A stretch of DNA of 64,000 nt, from NCBI GenBank assembly GCA_907163375.1, contig CAJQUW010001866.1:1116001-1180000 (forward strand), written 5' to 3'. The position numbers and the translations under genes were made by a program. Every line of letters begins with the position of its first letter. Position 1 is the stretch's first letter. The notes below the pieces were generated by a model. The model saw nothing but the letters and a program-made list of their open reading frames with translations. It searched no databases and was not told the DNA's origin. This document shows positions 57,152-64,000 of the stretch, in pieces. This DNA is from Prostheceraeus crozeri (taxonomy: Eukaryota > Platyhelminthes > Polycladida > Euryleptidae).

Positions 57152-57292
57152 GTTTTATTTCAAGTTGAATGAAAATCAAGACAGTCATATACACAAATCA
57201 TATACAGATTACATAGTCATATCACAAATTTTCACATACACAAGTAAAGAAGACCGAAAAATAAATGCATACAAACTGAGATCATTTTACAT

Positions 57293-59070
57293 CTACATAT
57301 CATTTAAAATATCGTTAAAGTGTACACACAGTTGCTGAAGTAAAAATGGGAAAAAAGATCTGGCATATTTTTCAGTACGGATACATGGGAAAACGAATCT
57401 GTTCGACCGTTGAGATCTTTCAGGCAGAAGGTCTCTCAAGATGTGATTTTGGTCGTTTTCAATCTGTCTGAAAAGTTTCAAAGAATGTTGCAATCGTCTA
57501 TGTATAGTATCGTCACACTTATTACACTTTGAAACACCATCATAAATTATACGATGTGCTCGGTTTTCAATAGTTGAAAGTATTCTACAATGCTTTTTAG
57601 AGAGCCCAACAAATGTTTCACATGCGTAGTCTAAAACAGAGCGGATAATGGCTACATATACATCATGTAATTGATTTGCAGAAATAAGTGATTTTAAACG
57701 TCTGATGATATGCAAGCGTCTGCTACACTTTATTCGCAAATAATCTACGCGGTCGTCCCAAGTTAACTTATTATTCATACAGACTCCGAGATACTTGATG
57801 GACTTCACGTAGTTTACAGAGAAAGAAAAATTGTCTAAGGAAACAGGAGATCGAGAAACAATCATCACATTAGACTTTTTTGTATTTAGTCTCAAAAAGT
57901 TTTTTGCGCACCACAATTCAACATTCTCTATTTCACGATTAACCGTAGAGCGAATGTCATCAATATCGTGTTTTGGTAAAGGAATGATTACACTTATATC
58001 ATCAGCATATTTAAGTATTACATTATTCACTGAGGTACTATGTAAGTCACTAACATATAGGCAAAAAAGAAAAGGGGCTAAAACGGATCCTTGTGGTACT
58101 CCGCAAGTAATGCTCACAGATCGGGAATACACATCCTTTAACTTCAGGAAAGTGGTTCTATTTTCACAGAATGATTTCAACCATATAATGAGCTCGATAG
58201 GGAAATTCAAAGTCTGCAATTTCTCAAATAACACATTGTAATTTACACAATCGAACGCCTTTGACAAATCACAGCTCAAGACTGCGCAACCAAAATTCTG
58301 CCTTTCATCGATGATGCGTAATGATGTATCTAGTAACTTCAAAATGGCTGTTGTAGTCGAGGCACCTTTCCTGAAACCATGCTGTTCGAGGCCATAATTT
58401 ATATAGAACATGTCTGCAAAACGATTGAGTACAATTCGTTCCAAAATCTTCGCTAGAGGAGGAAAGATCGAGATGTATCGCAGATTGTTTATATCAGGCG
58501 GTTGACTTTTAGGTATTGGGACTGTGACACTAATTTTCCAACTCGCAGGAAAAGTCAATGTTGACAGTGAGCAATTAAATATATGTGTTAACGGTTCAGA
58601 AATAACGTCCGCCAGAAATCTATAAATTCTAGTCGGAACTAGATCAAACCCGGATGACTTTTTGAGAGGCATATTGGACAGCATTTTTCTTACTTCTGAG
58701 GTATCAATTGTAGGATACCAGCTTTCGGACGGTGCGGTATCAATGAATCGATTAAGATTATTTTTAGGGAATGGGCTTGATAATGAGTCTGCCATTTTAT
58801 CAAGAAGTTGAATGATACTTCCATTTTCTTCAATTAGTGTAGTCCAATTATCTATCGTACTATTTTTGCCATCGTTCTTGTGTTTCGCTACGACTTTCCA
58901 TAGACCTTGTGAGGAGCTGTTCATAATCTTGTTTGCCCAAATTTGTTTTGCAGTTAAAATTTCTTGCTTTACTTTCATTTTCAATTCATTATCTGTTCCA
59001 ATTTCTTGTTCTATAGGCATTCCATTTCTCATTGATTAGGTATTTAGTCAATGGGGTCATCCATTCTTTG
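57293..59070 (-). pseudogene. LINE ORF2: linker and reverse transcriptase (RT open, frame broken upstream)
   Basis: The RT copies the element's RNA into the genome at an endonuclease nick (target-primed reverse transcription). An open stretch of about 565 codons (about 58,995 to 57,293) holds DLVPTRIYRFLADVI, the LAKILERIVLNRF block, GLEQHGFRKGASTTTAILK, CDLSKAFDCVNY (first catalytic Asp), CGVPQGSVLAPFLFCLYV, KYADDISVI (catalytic DD), KYLGVCMNNKLTWDDRV and a basic C-terminal region. Upstream, DKEWMTPLTKYLINEKW is in a different frame: about one base is missing near 58,997, so the apparent start MRNGMPIEQE is an out-of-frame artefact. The linker matches the fragment at 42.2 kb. Confidence 0.9.
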
Positions 59071-59080
59071 TCGTTCTGGG

Positions 59081-60336
59081 TTATTATCACATCGGGGGTG
59101 GGCAGTGAAGAGTGAATACAGAGCGCTTAGCGTGGCTTACGGGAGATGAGAGAGCTCCCATTGTTAAGTCTTGATGTATGAGGCGAAGTTTGTGTAAAGG
59201 CGGATTACATATTTATCACACAGCGATTACATCTTTATGGGATTCGAGGATGAACAGGATCTGTTTACTTGTGGGAATCGAAAAGGCAAAGATTGATGAA
59301 CAGGATTTGTTTACATGTGAGGATCGCAAAAAGCATACTGTATTTATTGATGTGATGAATTTAATGACAGGATCTGTTTACATATGGGAAACGCAACAAT
59401 TGAATGATATCTGATTTATCTTTGTGACATATCTTTCAAGACATATCATTACCTATTCAGTATTTTGTCAGCCACTATGTGTGGGACCGCGCTCGTCTGG
59501 GTTTGAGTGTTCAGGTTAGGGGTCGAAACACAACTAGACGAGTACCTGCTGATGACTGACGGACTGCAGTATTATGTTTTATATCCCTTAATCGGTAACT
59601 GAAGTAGTGGTCGATGTATTGTAATTCAAATGAAGAAATGTGGAATTACATGAAGTAGGCCTACTATAGACGGATGAAGAAACTGGCGATAACAAATTCA
59701 AGTGAAGAAATAGTATTTTCCATGTGTAGTCTTAGGTATAGTGTGTATAGTTTCATTGCTTTCGGTGTAGTAGAGTGTCATTGTAATTCTATTGTTTACC
59801 TCCATTATCCACTTTCCACTTATCCACTTTGTGTAGTGTCAGATATAGTTCACTTGTAATCAGTGTAGTAGCATCGTTGTATTTCCATATTTTACCTCCA
59901 CTTTTCCAATTTTTATTCATCGGTTTCCTGTTGTTTTATAATATCCATTTTTTAATTTCCTTAACCTATGGTGACCATTGTCTTATTCTATTTCCACTAT
60001 CAGCATCTGTAGTCGGTACAGTATATTAGAAGTCTGTTTTGAACGTGTATACGGCAGTGTTTGGAATCTATGGTATTAGTATATCAACAGCAAGAATGAG
60101 TAGTATTACAAGTCTTAAGATTTCCATTTTTACCAGATATTGGGCCAAAGCTGATCAATTTTAATTCGTTGCCACGAGAAAGCTACATTGAGTTCTTTTA
60201 AGAACTGATTAATCCAATGGTTACAGTAGCATTGCCTTTGTACACTTGCGGATTGGAGAACGCCATCAATCCTCCTTAGGACTACTTTAACTAATAATTT
60301 AAATTAGTAAGCATTATATTCTATTATAAATGGCTA
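59081..60336. mobile_element. 1.26-kb insertion of unknown type in the LINE
   Basis: LINE coding stops matching between the SHTMMK segment (about 60,350) and the NDKEW segment (about 59,075). CTGGG flanks the insert on both sides (59,076-59,080 and 60,337-60,341), a candidate 5-bp target duplication. The ends are not obviously inverted (TTATTATCACATCGG against TAGCCATTTATAATAG on the other strand). No ORF with a recognised domain is inside. A 5-bp duplication would fit an LTR-type or other DDE element, but TG/CA ends are not seen, so the type is open. Confidence 0.55.
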
Positions 60337-60344
60337 CTGGGATG

Positions 60345-60652
60345 ACTTTCATCATCGTATGAGAATCAACAGAAGGGATGTAAGTATTAATGAAATATAT
60401 TAGATGTTCCTGGAAATAGTGAGCTTTTGTATTAACATCGTCTGATTTCTGTAATAGTCCCATCCAGTCAAAGTTACATACTTGGAAAAATAAAGCATCT
60501 AGGTTCGATTGTCTGAAATCATAAAGCTTGTGAGACTGCACATTTATCTCATTAGGCTTCAAAAGATAACAATTTGATGGATAACAAGTTAACATTAGAT
60601 GATCAGAATTTCCCAGTGGGGCATTGTACTGTACGTTTTTGGCATCATATAC
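60345..60652 (-). pseudogene. LINE endonuclease, C-terminal part
   Basis: Reads VYDAKNVQYNAPLGNSDHLM and continues into the linker (LYDFRQSNLDALFFQVCNFD). SDH is the last catalytic motif of the APE-type endonuclease that nicks target DNA. It is cut from the rest of the domain by the tRNA-like array. The open frame starting at 60,763 reads through the last tRNA-like copy and into this segment, which is a fusion artefact. Confidence 0.88.
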
Positions 60653-60675
60653 TTTTAACAGACGGAAAATAGCTG

Positions 60676-60748
60676 CGCGTCTTGGTGGATTTGAACCACC
60701 GACCTCTGGCATTCTAGGCCAACGCTCTACCAACTGAGCTATCGACGA
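60676..60748 (-). tRNA. tRNA-like gene, array copy 1 (anticodon position AGA)
   Basis: The minus strand folds as D arm GCTC-AGTTGGTA-GAGC, anticodon arm TTGGC-CTAGAAT-GCCAG with AGA at positions 34-36, 5-nt variable loop AGGTC, and T arm GGTGG-TTCAAAT-CCACC. The A box TAGCTCAGTTGG and B box GGTTCAAATCC match the RNA polymerase III consensus, and TTTT follows 7 nt after the end. Problems: in the acceptor stem only positions 2-5 pair with 68-71. AGA would mean Ser, but Ser tRNAs have a long variable arm, missing here. So it is probably a transcribable tRNA-like or pseudo-tRNA and not a working tRNA-Ser. Confidence 0.65.
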
Positions 60749-60963
60749 GCGACAGAACGACATAAGTCCTCAATTGAAGAACCCGCGTAGGAGAATCCGA
60801 TAGCTTCATCCTCCAAGACAACATAGCATTAACCGTCAAGCCAAACTACTGAAGCAAGTTATCAGTAATTCAAAGCCAGCATTATACTTTGAAACGGGGA
60901 CTTAGTCCACACAAGTATTCAAAGAAAGCTGCAATGATAATTTTAACAGACGGAAAATAGCTG

Positions 60964-61036
60964 CGCGTCTTGGTGGATTTGAACCACCGACCTCTGGCAT
61001 TCTAGGCCAACGCTCTACCAACTGAGCTATCGACGA
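60964..61036 (-). tRNA. tRNA-like gene, array copy 2
   Basis: Identical to array copy 1 (60,676-60,748), including A and B boxes and TTTT terminator. Confidence 0.65.
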
Positions 61037-61251
61037 GCGACAGAACGACATAAGTCCTCAATTGAAGAACCCGCGTAGGAGAATCCGATAGCTTCATCCT
61101 CCAAGACAACATAGCATTAACCGTCAAGCCAAACTACTGAAGCAAGTTATCAGTAATTCAAAGCCAGCATTATACTTTGAAACGGGGACTTAGTCCACAC
61201 AAGTATTCAAAGAAAGCTGCAATGATAATTTTAACAGACGGAAAATAGCTG

Positions 61252-61324
61252 CGCGTCTTGGTGGATTTGAACCACCGACCTCTGGCATTCTAGGCCAACG
61301 CTCTACCAACTGAGCTATCGACGA
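61252..61324 (-). tRNA. tRNA-like gene, array copy 3
   Basis: Identical to array copy 1. Confidence 0.65.
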
Positions 61325-61539
61325 GCGACAGAACGACATAAGTCCTCAATTGAAGAACCCGCGTAGGAGAATCCGATAGCTTCATCCTCCAAGACAACAT
61401 AGCATTAACCGTCAAGCCAAACTACTGAAGCAAGTTATCAGTAATTCAAAGCCAGCATTATACTTTGAAACGGGGACTTAGTCCACACAAGTATTCAAAG
61501 AAAGCTGCAATGATAATTTTAACAGACGGAAAATAGCTG

Positions 61540-61612
61540 CGCGTCTTGGTGGATTTGAACCACCGACCTCTGGCATTCTAGGCCAACGCTCTACCAACTG
61601 AGCTATCGACGA
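61540..61612 (-). tRNA. tRNA-like gene, array copy 4
   Basis: Identical to array copy 1. Confidence 0.65.
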
Positions 61613-61827
61613 GCGACAGAACGACATAAGTCCTCAATTGAAGAACCCGCGTAGGAGAATCCGATAGCTTCATCCTCCAAGACAACATAGCATTAACCGT
61701 CAAGCCAAACTACTGAAGCAAGTTATCAGTAATTCAAAGCCAGCATTATACTTTGAAACGGGGACTTAGTCCACACAAGTATTCAAAGAAAGCTGCAATG
61801 ATAATTTTAACAGACGGAAAATAGCTG

Positions 61828-61900
61828 CGCGTCTTGGTGGATTTGAACCACCGACCTCTGGCATTCTAGGCCAACGCTCTACCAACTGAGCTATCGACGA
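61828..61900 (-). tRNA. tRNA-like gene, array copy 5
   Basis: Identical to array copy 1. Confidence 0.65.
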
Positions 61901-62115
61901 GCGACAGAACGACATAAGTCCTCAATTGAAGAACCCGCGTAGGAGAATCCGATAGCTTCATCCTCCAAGACAACATAGCATTAACCGTCAAGCCAAACTA
62001 CTGAAGCAAGTTATCAGTAATTCAAAGCCAGCATTATACTTTGAAACGGGGACTTAGTCCACACAAGTATTCAAAGAAAGCTGCAATGATAATTTTAACA
62101 GACGGAAAATAGCTG

Positions 62116-62188
62116 CGCGTCTTGGTGGATTTGAACCACCGACCTCTGGCATTCTAGGCCAACGCTCTACCAACTGAGCTATCGACGA
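62116..62188 (-). tRNA. tRNA-like gene, array copy 6
   Basis: Identical to array copy 1. Confidence 0.65.
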
Positions 62189-62403
62189 GCGACAGAACGA
62201 CATAAGTCCTCAATTGAAGAACCCGCGTAGGAGAATCCGATAGCTTCATCCTCCAAGACAACATAGCATTAACCGTCAAGCCAAACTACTGAAGCAAGTT
62301 ATCAGTAATTCAAAGCCAGCATTATACTTTGAAACGGGGACTTAGTCCACACAAGTATTCAAAGAAAGCTGCAATGATAATTTTAACAGACGGAAAATAG
62401 CTG

Positions 62404-62476
62404 CGCGTCTTGGTGGATTTGAACCACCGACCTCTGGCATTCTAGGCCAACGCTCTACCAACTGAGCTATCGACGA
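62404..62476 (-). tRNA. tRNA-like gene, array copy 7
   Basis: Identical to array copy 1. Confidence 0.65.
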
Positions 62477-62691
62477 GCGACAGAACGACATAAGTCCTCA
62501 ATTGAAGAACCCGCGTAGGAGAATCCGATAGCTTCATCCTCCAAGACAACATAGCATTAACCGTCAAGCCAAACTACTGAAGCAAGTTATCAGTAATTCA
62601 AAGCCAGCATTATACTTTGAAACGGGGACTTAGTCCACACAAGTATTCAAAGAAAGCTGCAATGATAATTTTAACAGACGGAAAATAGCTG

Positions 62692-62764
62692 CGCGTCTTG
62701 GTGGATTTGAACCACCGACCTCTGGCATTCTAGGCCAACGCTCTACCAACTGAGCTATCGACGA
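62692..62764 (-). tRNA. tRNA-like gene, array copy 8
   Basis: Identical to array copy 1. Confidence 0.65.
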
Positions 62765-62979
62765 GCGACAGAACGACATAAGTCCTCAATTGAAGAACCC
62801 GCGTAGGAGAATCCGATAGCTTCATCCTCCAAGACAACATAGCATTAACCGTCAAGCCAAACTACTGAAGCAAGTTATCAGTAATTCAAAGCCAGCATTA
62901 TACTTTGAAACGGGGACTTAGTCCACACAAGTATTCAAAGAAAGCTGCAATGATAATTTTAACAGACGGAAAATAGCTG

Positions 62980-63052
62980 CGCGTCTTGGTGGATTTGAAC
63001 CACCGACCTCTGGCATTCTAGGCCAACGCTCTACCAACTGAGCTATCGACGA
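62980..63052 (-). tRNA. tRNA-like gene, array copy 9
   Basis: Identical to array copy 1. It is the first copy met when reading the LINE 5' to 3'; only 35 bp of its upstream spacer remain before the junction at 63,087/63,088, so its 5' flank differs from the other eight. Confidence 0.65.
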
Positions 63053-63087
63053 GCGACAGAACGACATAAGTCCTCAATTGAAGAACC

Positions 63088-63660
63088 ATTTGAAGAACCT
63101 TGAGATATGTCATTTGAGATCAGCAGGTGGTCTAAGATAGCGTTTTGCCTAGTCGGATTGATGATTATATCGCACATATCCATATCAGAACAAAACCTTG
63201 TCACATCAAAAGAGTTCAAATCACCAGCCAACATTAAATGATAATGAGGCTTAGTTACACAAAAGTCGTCAATCAACTTCACTAGATCGTTGTATATGTC
63301 ATTCAGTTTTGATGCGTTTAAACTTGGTGGGATGTACAAGCATAATAAACATAACTTGAACGAGGAAATATCAATAATCAGATATTCAGATTCATTTGGT
63401 AAATGGTACGATTCAGAAATATTAGAGAATGAAATATTCGATCTGAGAAACACTGCAACTCCACCACCTCTTCGGCAAGATCGGTCACTCCGACATGAAG
63501 TATATCCTGGAATATTGATCAGATCTGAATTTATTAGACTGCTCAGCCAGGTTTCTGTCACACAGATTATATTGGGAGATTTTAGAGAAGCAACAAGTTT
63601 CAGTTCGTCAATCTTTGGTAGTAAAGAACGTGCATTCAGTAACATAACGGTAGGATATGT
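63088..63660 (-). pseudogene. LINE endonuclease, N-terminal and central part
   Basis: APE-type endonuclease that nicks the target for retrotransposition. Motifs in order: LLNARSLLPKIDEL (catalytic Asn), ICVTETWLSS (catalytic Glu), RRGGGVAVFLRSNI, LMLAGDLNSFD (catalytic Asp and Asn) and AILDHLLISND. The domain is cut after QGSSN; the SDH motif resumes at 60,652. Across the array the frame is preserved (AAT codon at 63,090-63,088, next codon GTA at 60,652-60,650), so the insertion appears to have removed nothing. Confidence 0.9.
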
Positions 63661-63677
63661 TGAATCCTGTAAAACCT

Positions 63678-64000
63678 TTACCGAAAATTTGCATTGGGAT
63701 CTATCGTTACAACTTTGTTATTGCGGATGGTAACTTTTTCGCCAAGATCACGCCTTGCTTTCAATTCTTTTCTCAATAAAAAATTTCTGTCCCTTTCCAT
63801 TTTTGTATAGTCAGGATTTATGAACACTTTTGAATATTGAGGAAAGTCTTTAAGACTTCTCGCCTTTCGGAGAAGAGCAGTGCGATTATTTTCATCAACA
63901 CATTTAAATCTGAGAAGTCGACGTTTATCAGTATCAGATTTTCGTCCAATGCGATTTGAAGATTCCACCTCAATGTTATCCATTTCAAGAGCGTTACATA
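63678..64000 (-). CDS. LINE ORF1 protein, C-terminal part
   Basis: About 100 residues up to the stop at 63,678: RIGRKSDTDKRRLLRFKCVD, ALLRKARSLKDF, VFINPDYTKMERD and LLRKELKARRDLGEKV. The R-R-LLRF, LLRKAR and LRKELKARR blocks are typical of the C-terminal part of CR1/L2-type ORF1 proteins, which bind LINE RNA. Its N-terminus lies beyond the window. ORF1 ends about 30 bases before the first Met of the endonuclease frame, so ORF2 may be translated by reinitiation (inferred). Confidence 0.75.
   Translation of the reverse strand, partial: CNALEMDNIEVESSNRIGRKSDTDKRRLLRFKCVDENNRTALLRKARSLKDFPQYSKVFINPDYTKMERDRNFLLRKELKARRDLGEKVTIRNNKVVTIDPNANFR

Larger units (their letters stand above)
60653..63087 (-). 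repeat. Tandem array of 288-bp tRNA-like units (8.5 copies, identical)
   Basis: The unit starting GACGGAAAAT recurs at 60,661, 60,949, 61,237, 61,525, 61,813, 62,101, 62,389, 62,677 and 62,965, exactly 288 bp apart. The units I compared base by base are identical and I saw no difference in the others. The total is 2,435 bp: eight full periods plus 131 bp. Each unit holds a 73-nt tRNA-like gene on the minus strand and a 215-bp spacer. It is inserted inside the endonuclease domain of the LINE. Copy number in an assembly of identical repeats may be wrong. Confidence 0.96.
57130..64000 (-). mobile_element. Near full-length LINE (CR1/Jockey-type), minus strand, runs off the right edge
   Basis: Read right to left: end of ORF1 (64,000-63,678), endonuclease (63,660-63,088), tandem tRNA-like array (inserted, 63,087-60,653), rest of the endonuclease (60,652 to about 60,342), a 1.26-kb insertion (60,336-59,081), linker and RT (59,080-57,293), 3' UTR and a (TTAC)n tail at 57,133-57,151. 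Without the two insertions the visible element is about 3.2 kb. Most other LINEs here are 5'-truncated; this one keeps ORF1 and endonuclease. It is inactive because of the insertions and a 1-nt deletion near 58,997. The clade is unresolved. Confidence 0.9.

Noticed and set aside
57831-58241. Plus-strand 136-codon ORF
   Set aside because: Antisense shadow of the LINE reverse transcriptase.
60676-63052. Nine functional tRNA-Ser(AGA) genes
   Set aside because: The variable loop is 5 nt instead of the long arm expected for Ser, and three of seven acceptor pairs fail. Kept only as tRNA-like.
60653-63087. CRISPR-like regular repeat spacing
   Set aside because: Spacers and repeats are all identical across units and the unit holds a tRNA-like gene; this is a tandem satellite in an animal genome, not a CRISPR array.
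63290-63733. Plus-strand 147-codon ORF
   Set aside because: Antisense to the clear LINE endonuclease; no domain of its own.

Overview
This 64-kb window is AT-rich animal DNA. It looks like a marine-invertebrate type genome, but I cannot name the species. The evidence is a single spliced-looking exon of a class A G-protein-coupled receptor, plus many eukaryotic mobile elements: Tc1/mariner, pogo, PIF/Harbinger and hAT DNA transposons, foldback elements, and CR1/Jockey-type LINE retrotransposons. There is no bacterial operon structure and no long host gene. Most reading frames are antisense shadows, low complexity, or repeat-derived.

Layout. 0-10 kb: unrecognised DNA; a degraded Tc1 element nested in a small hAT-like MITE (2.1-4.0 kb), a foldback element (5.8-6.1 kb), a diverged inverted repeat (7.1-7.5 kb), dispersed repeats and a GGTAGAGTG-ended DNA transposon (9.2-10.0 kb). 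10-16 kb: a mariner-like helix-turn-helix remnant, polypyrimidine tracts, a minisatellite and an internally deleted Tc1 on the minus strand. 16.1-19.5 kb: a PIF/Harbinger remnant (TTA target duplication) carrying an intact Tc1 and a 598-bp foldback element with near-perfect 111-bp arms. 21.6-24.5 kb: a broken minus-strand LINE split by a 757-bp hAT-type element with a perfect 8-bp target duplication. 25.4-27.0 kb: a second intact Tc1, more than 99% like the one at 16.3 kb by eye. 27-31.6 kb: minisatellite, repeat fragments and a compound hairpin with a tRNA-like SINE core. 31.6-43.4 kb: LINE fragments, a pogo transposase fragment, a Tourist-like MITE and dispersed repeats. 43.87-44.19 kb: the GPCR exon, ending with a splice donor inside the DRY motif; its presumed intron is full of repeats, including a 1.39-kb hAT-type element. 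46-57 kb: mostly unrecognised DNA with scattered repeats.

57.1-64.0 kb holds the most striking structure. A long minus-strand LINE has its ORF1 end at the right edge, then an endonuclease, then an intact reverse-transcriptase domain. Its endonuclease domain is interrupted by a perfect tandem array of 288-bp units (60,653-63,087). Each unit carries a tRNA-like gene with intact RNA polymerase III A and B boxes and a TTTT terminator; there are nine tRNA-like copies. The LINE reading frame resumes in phase across the array with no visible loss of target sequence. The array starts at a 10-bp sequence shared with the target, which suggests a microhomology or template-switch insertion of a preformed or later amplified tRNA-like satellite. 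A separate 1.26-kb insertion with a candidate 5-bp duplication splits the same LINE further downstream.

Functionally, the only autonomous-looking genes are the two intact Tc1 transposases. They could also mobilise the two defective Tc1 copies through shared terminal repeats. The LINEs are all disrupted, although the RT domain at 57.3-59.0 kb is open. The GPCR exon is the only candidate host gene.
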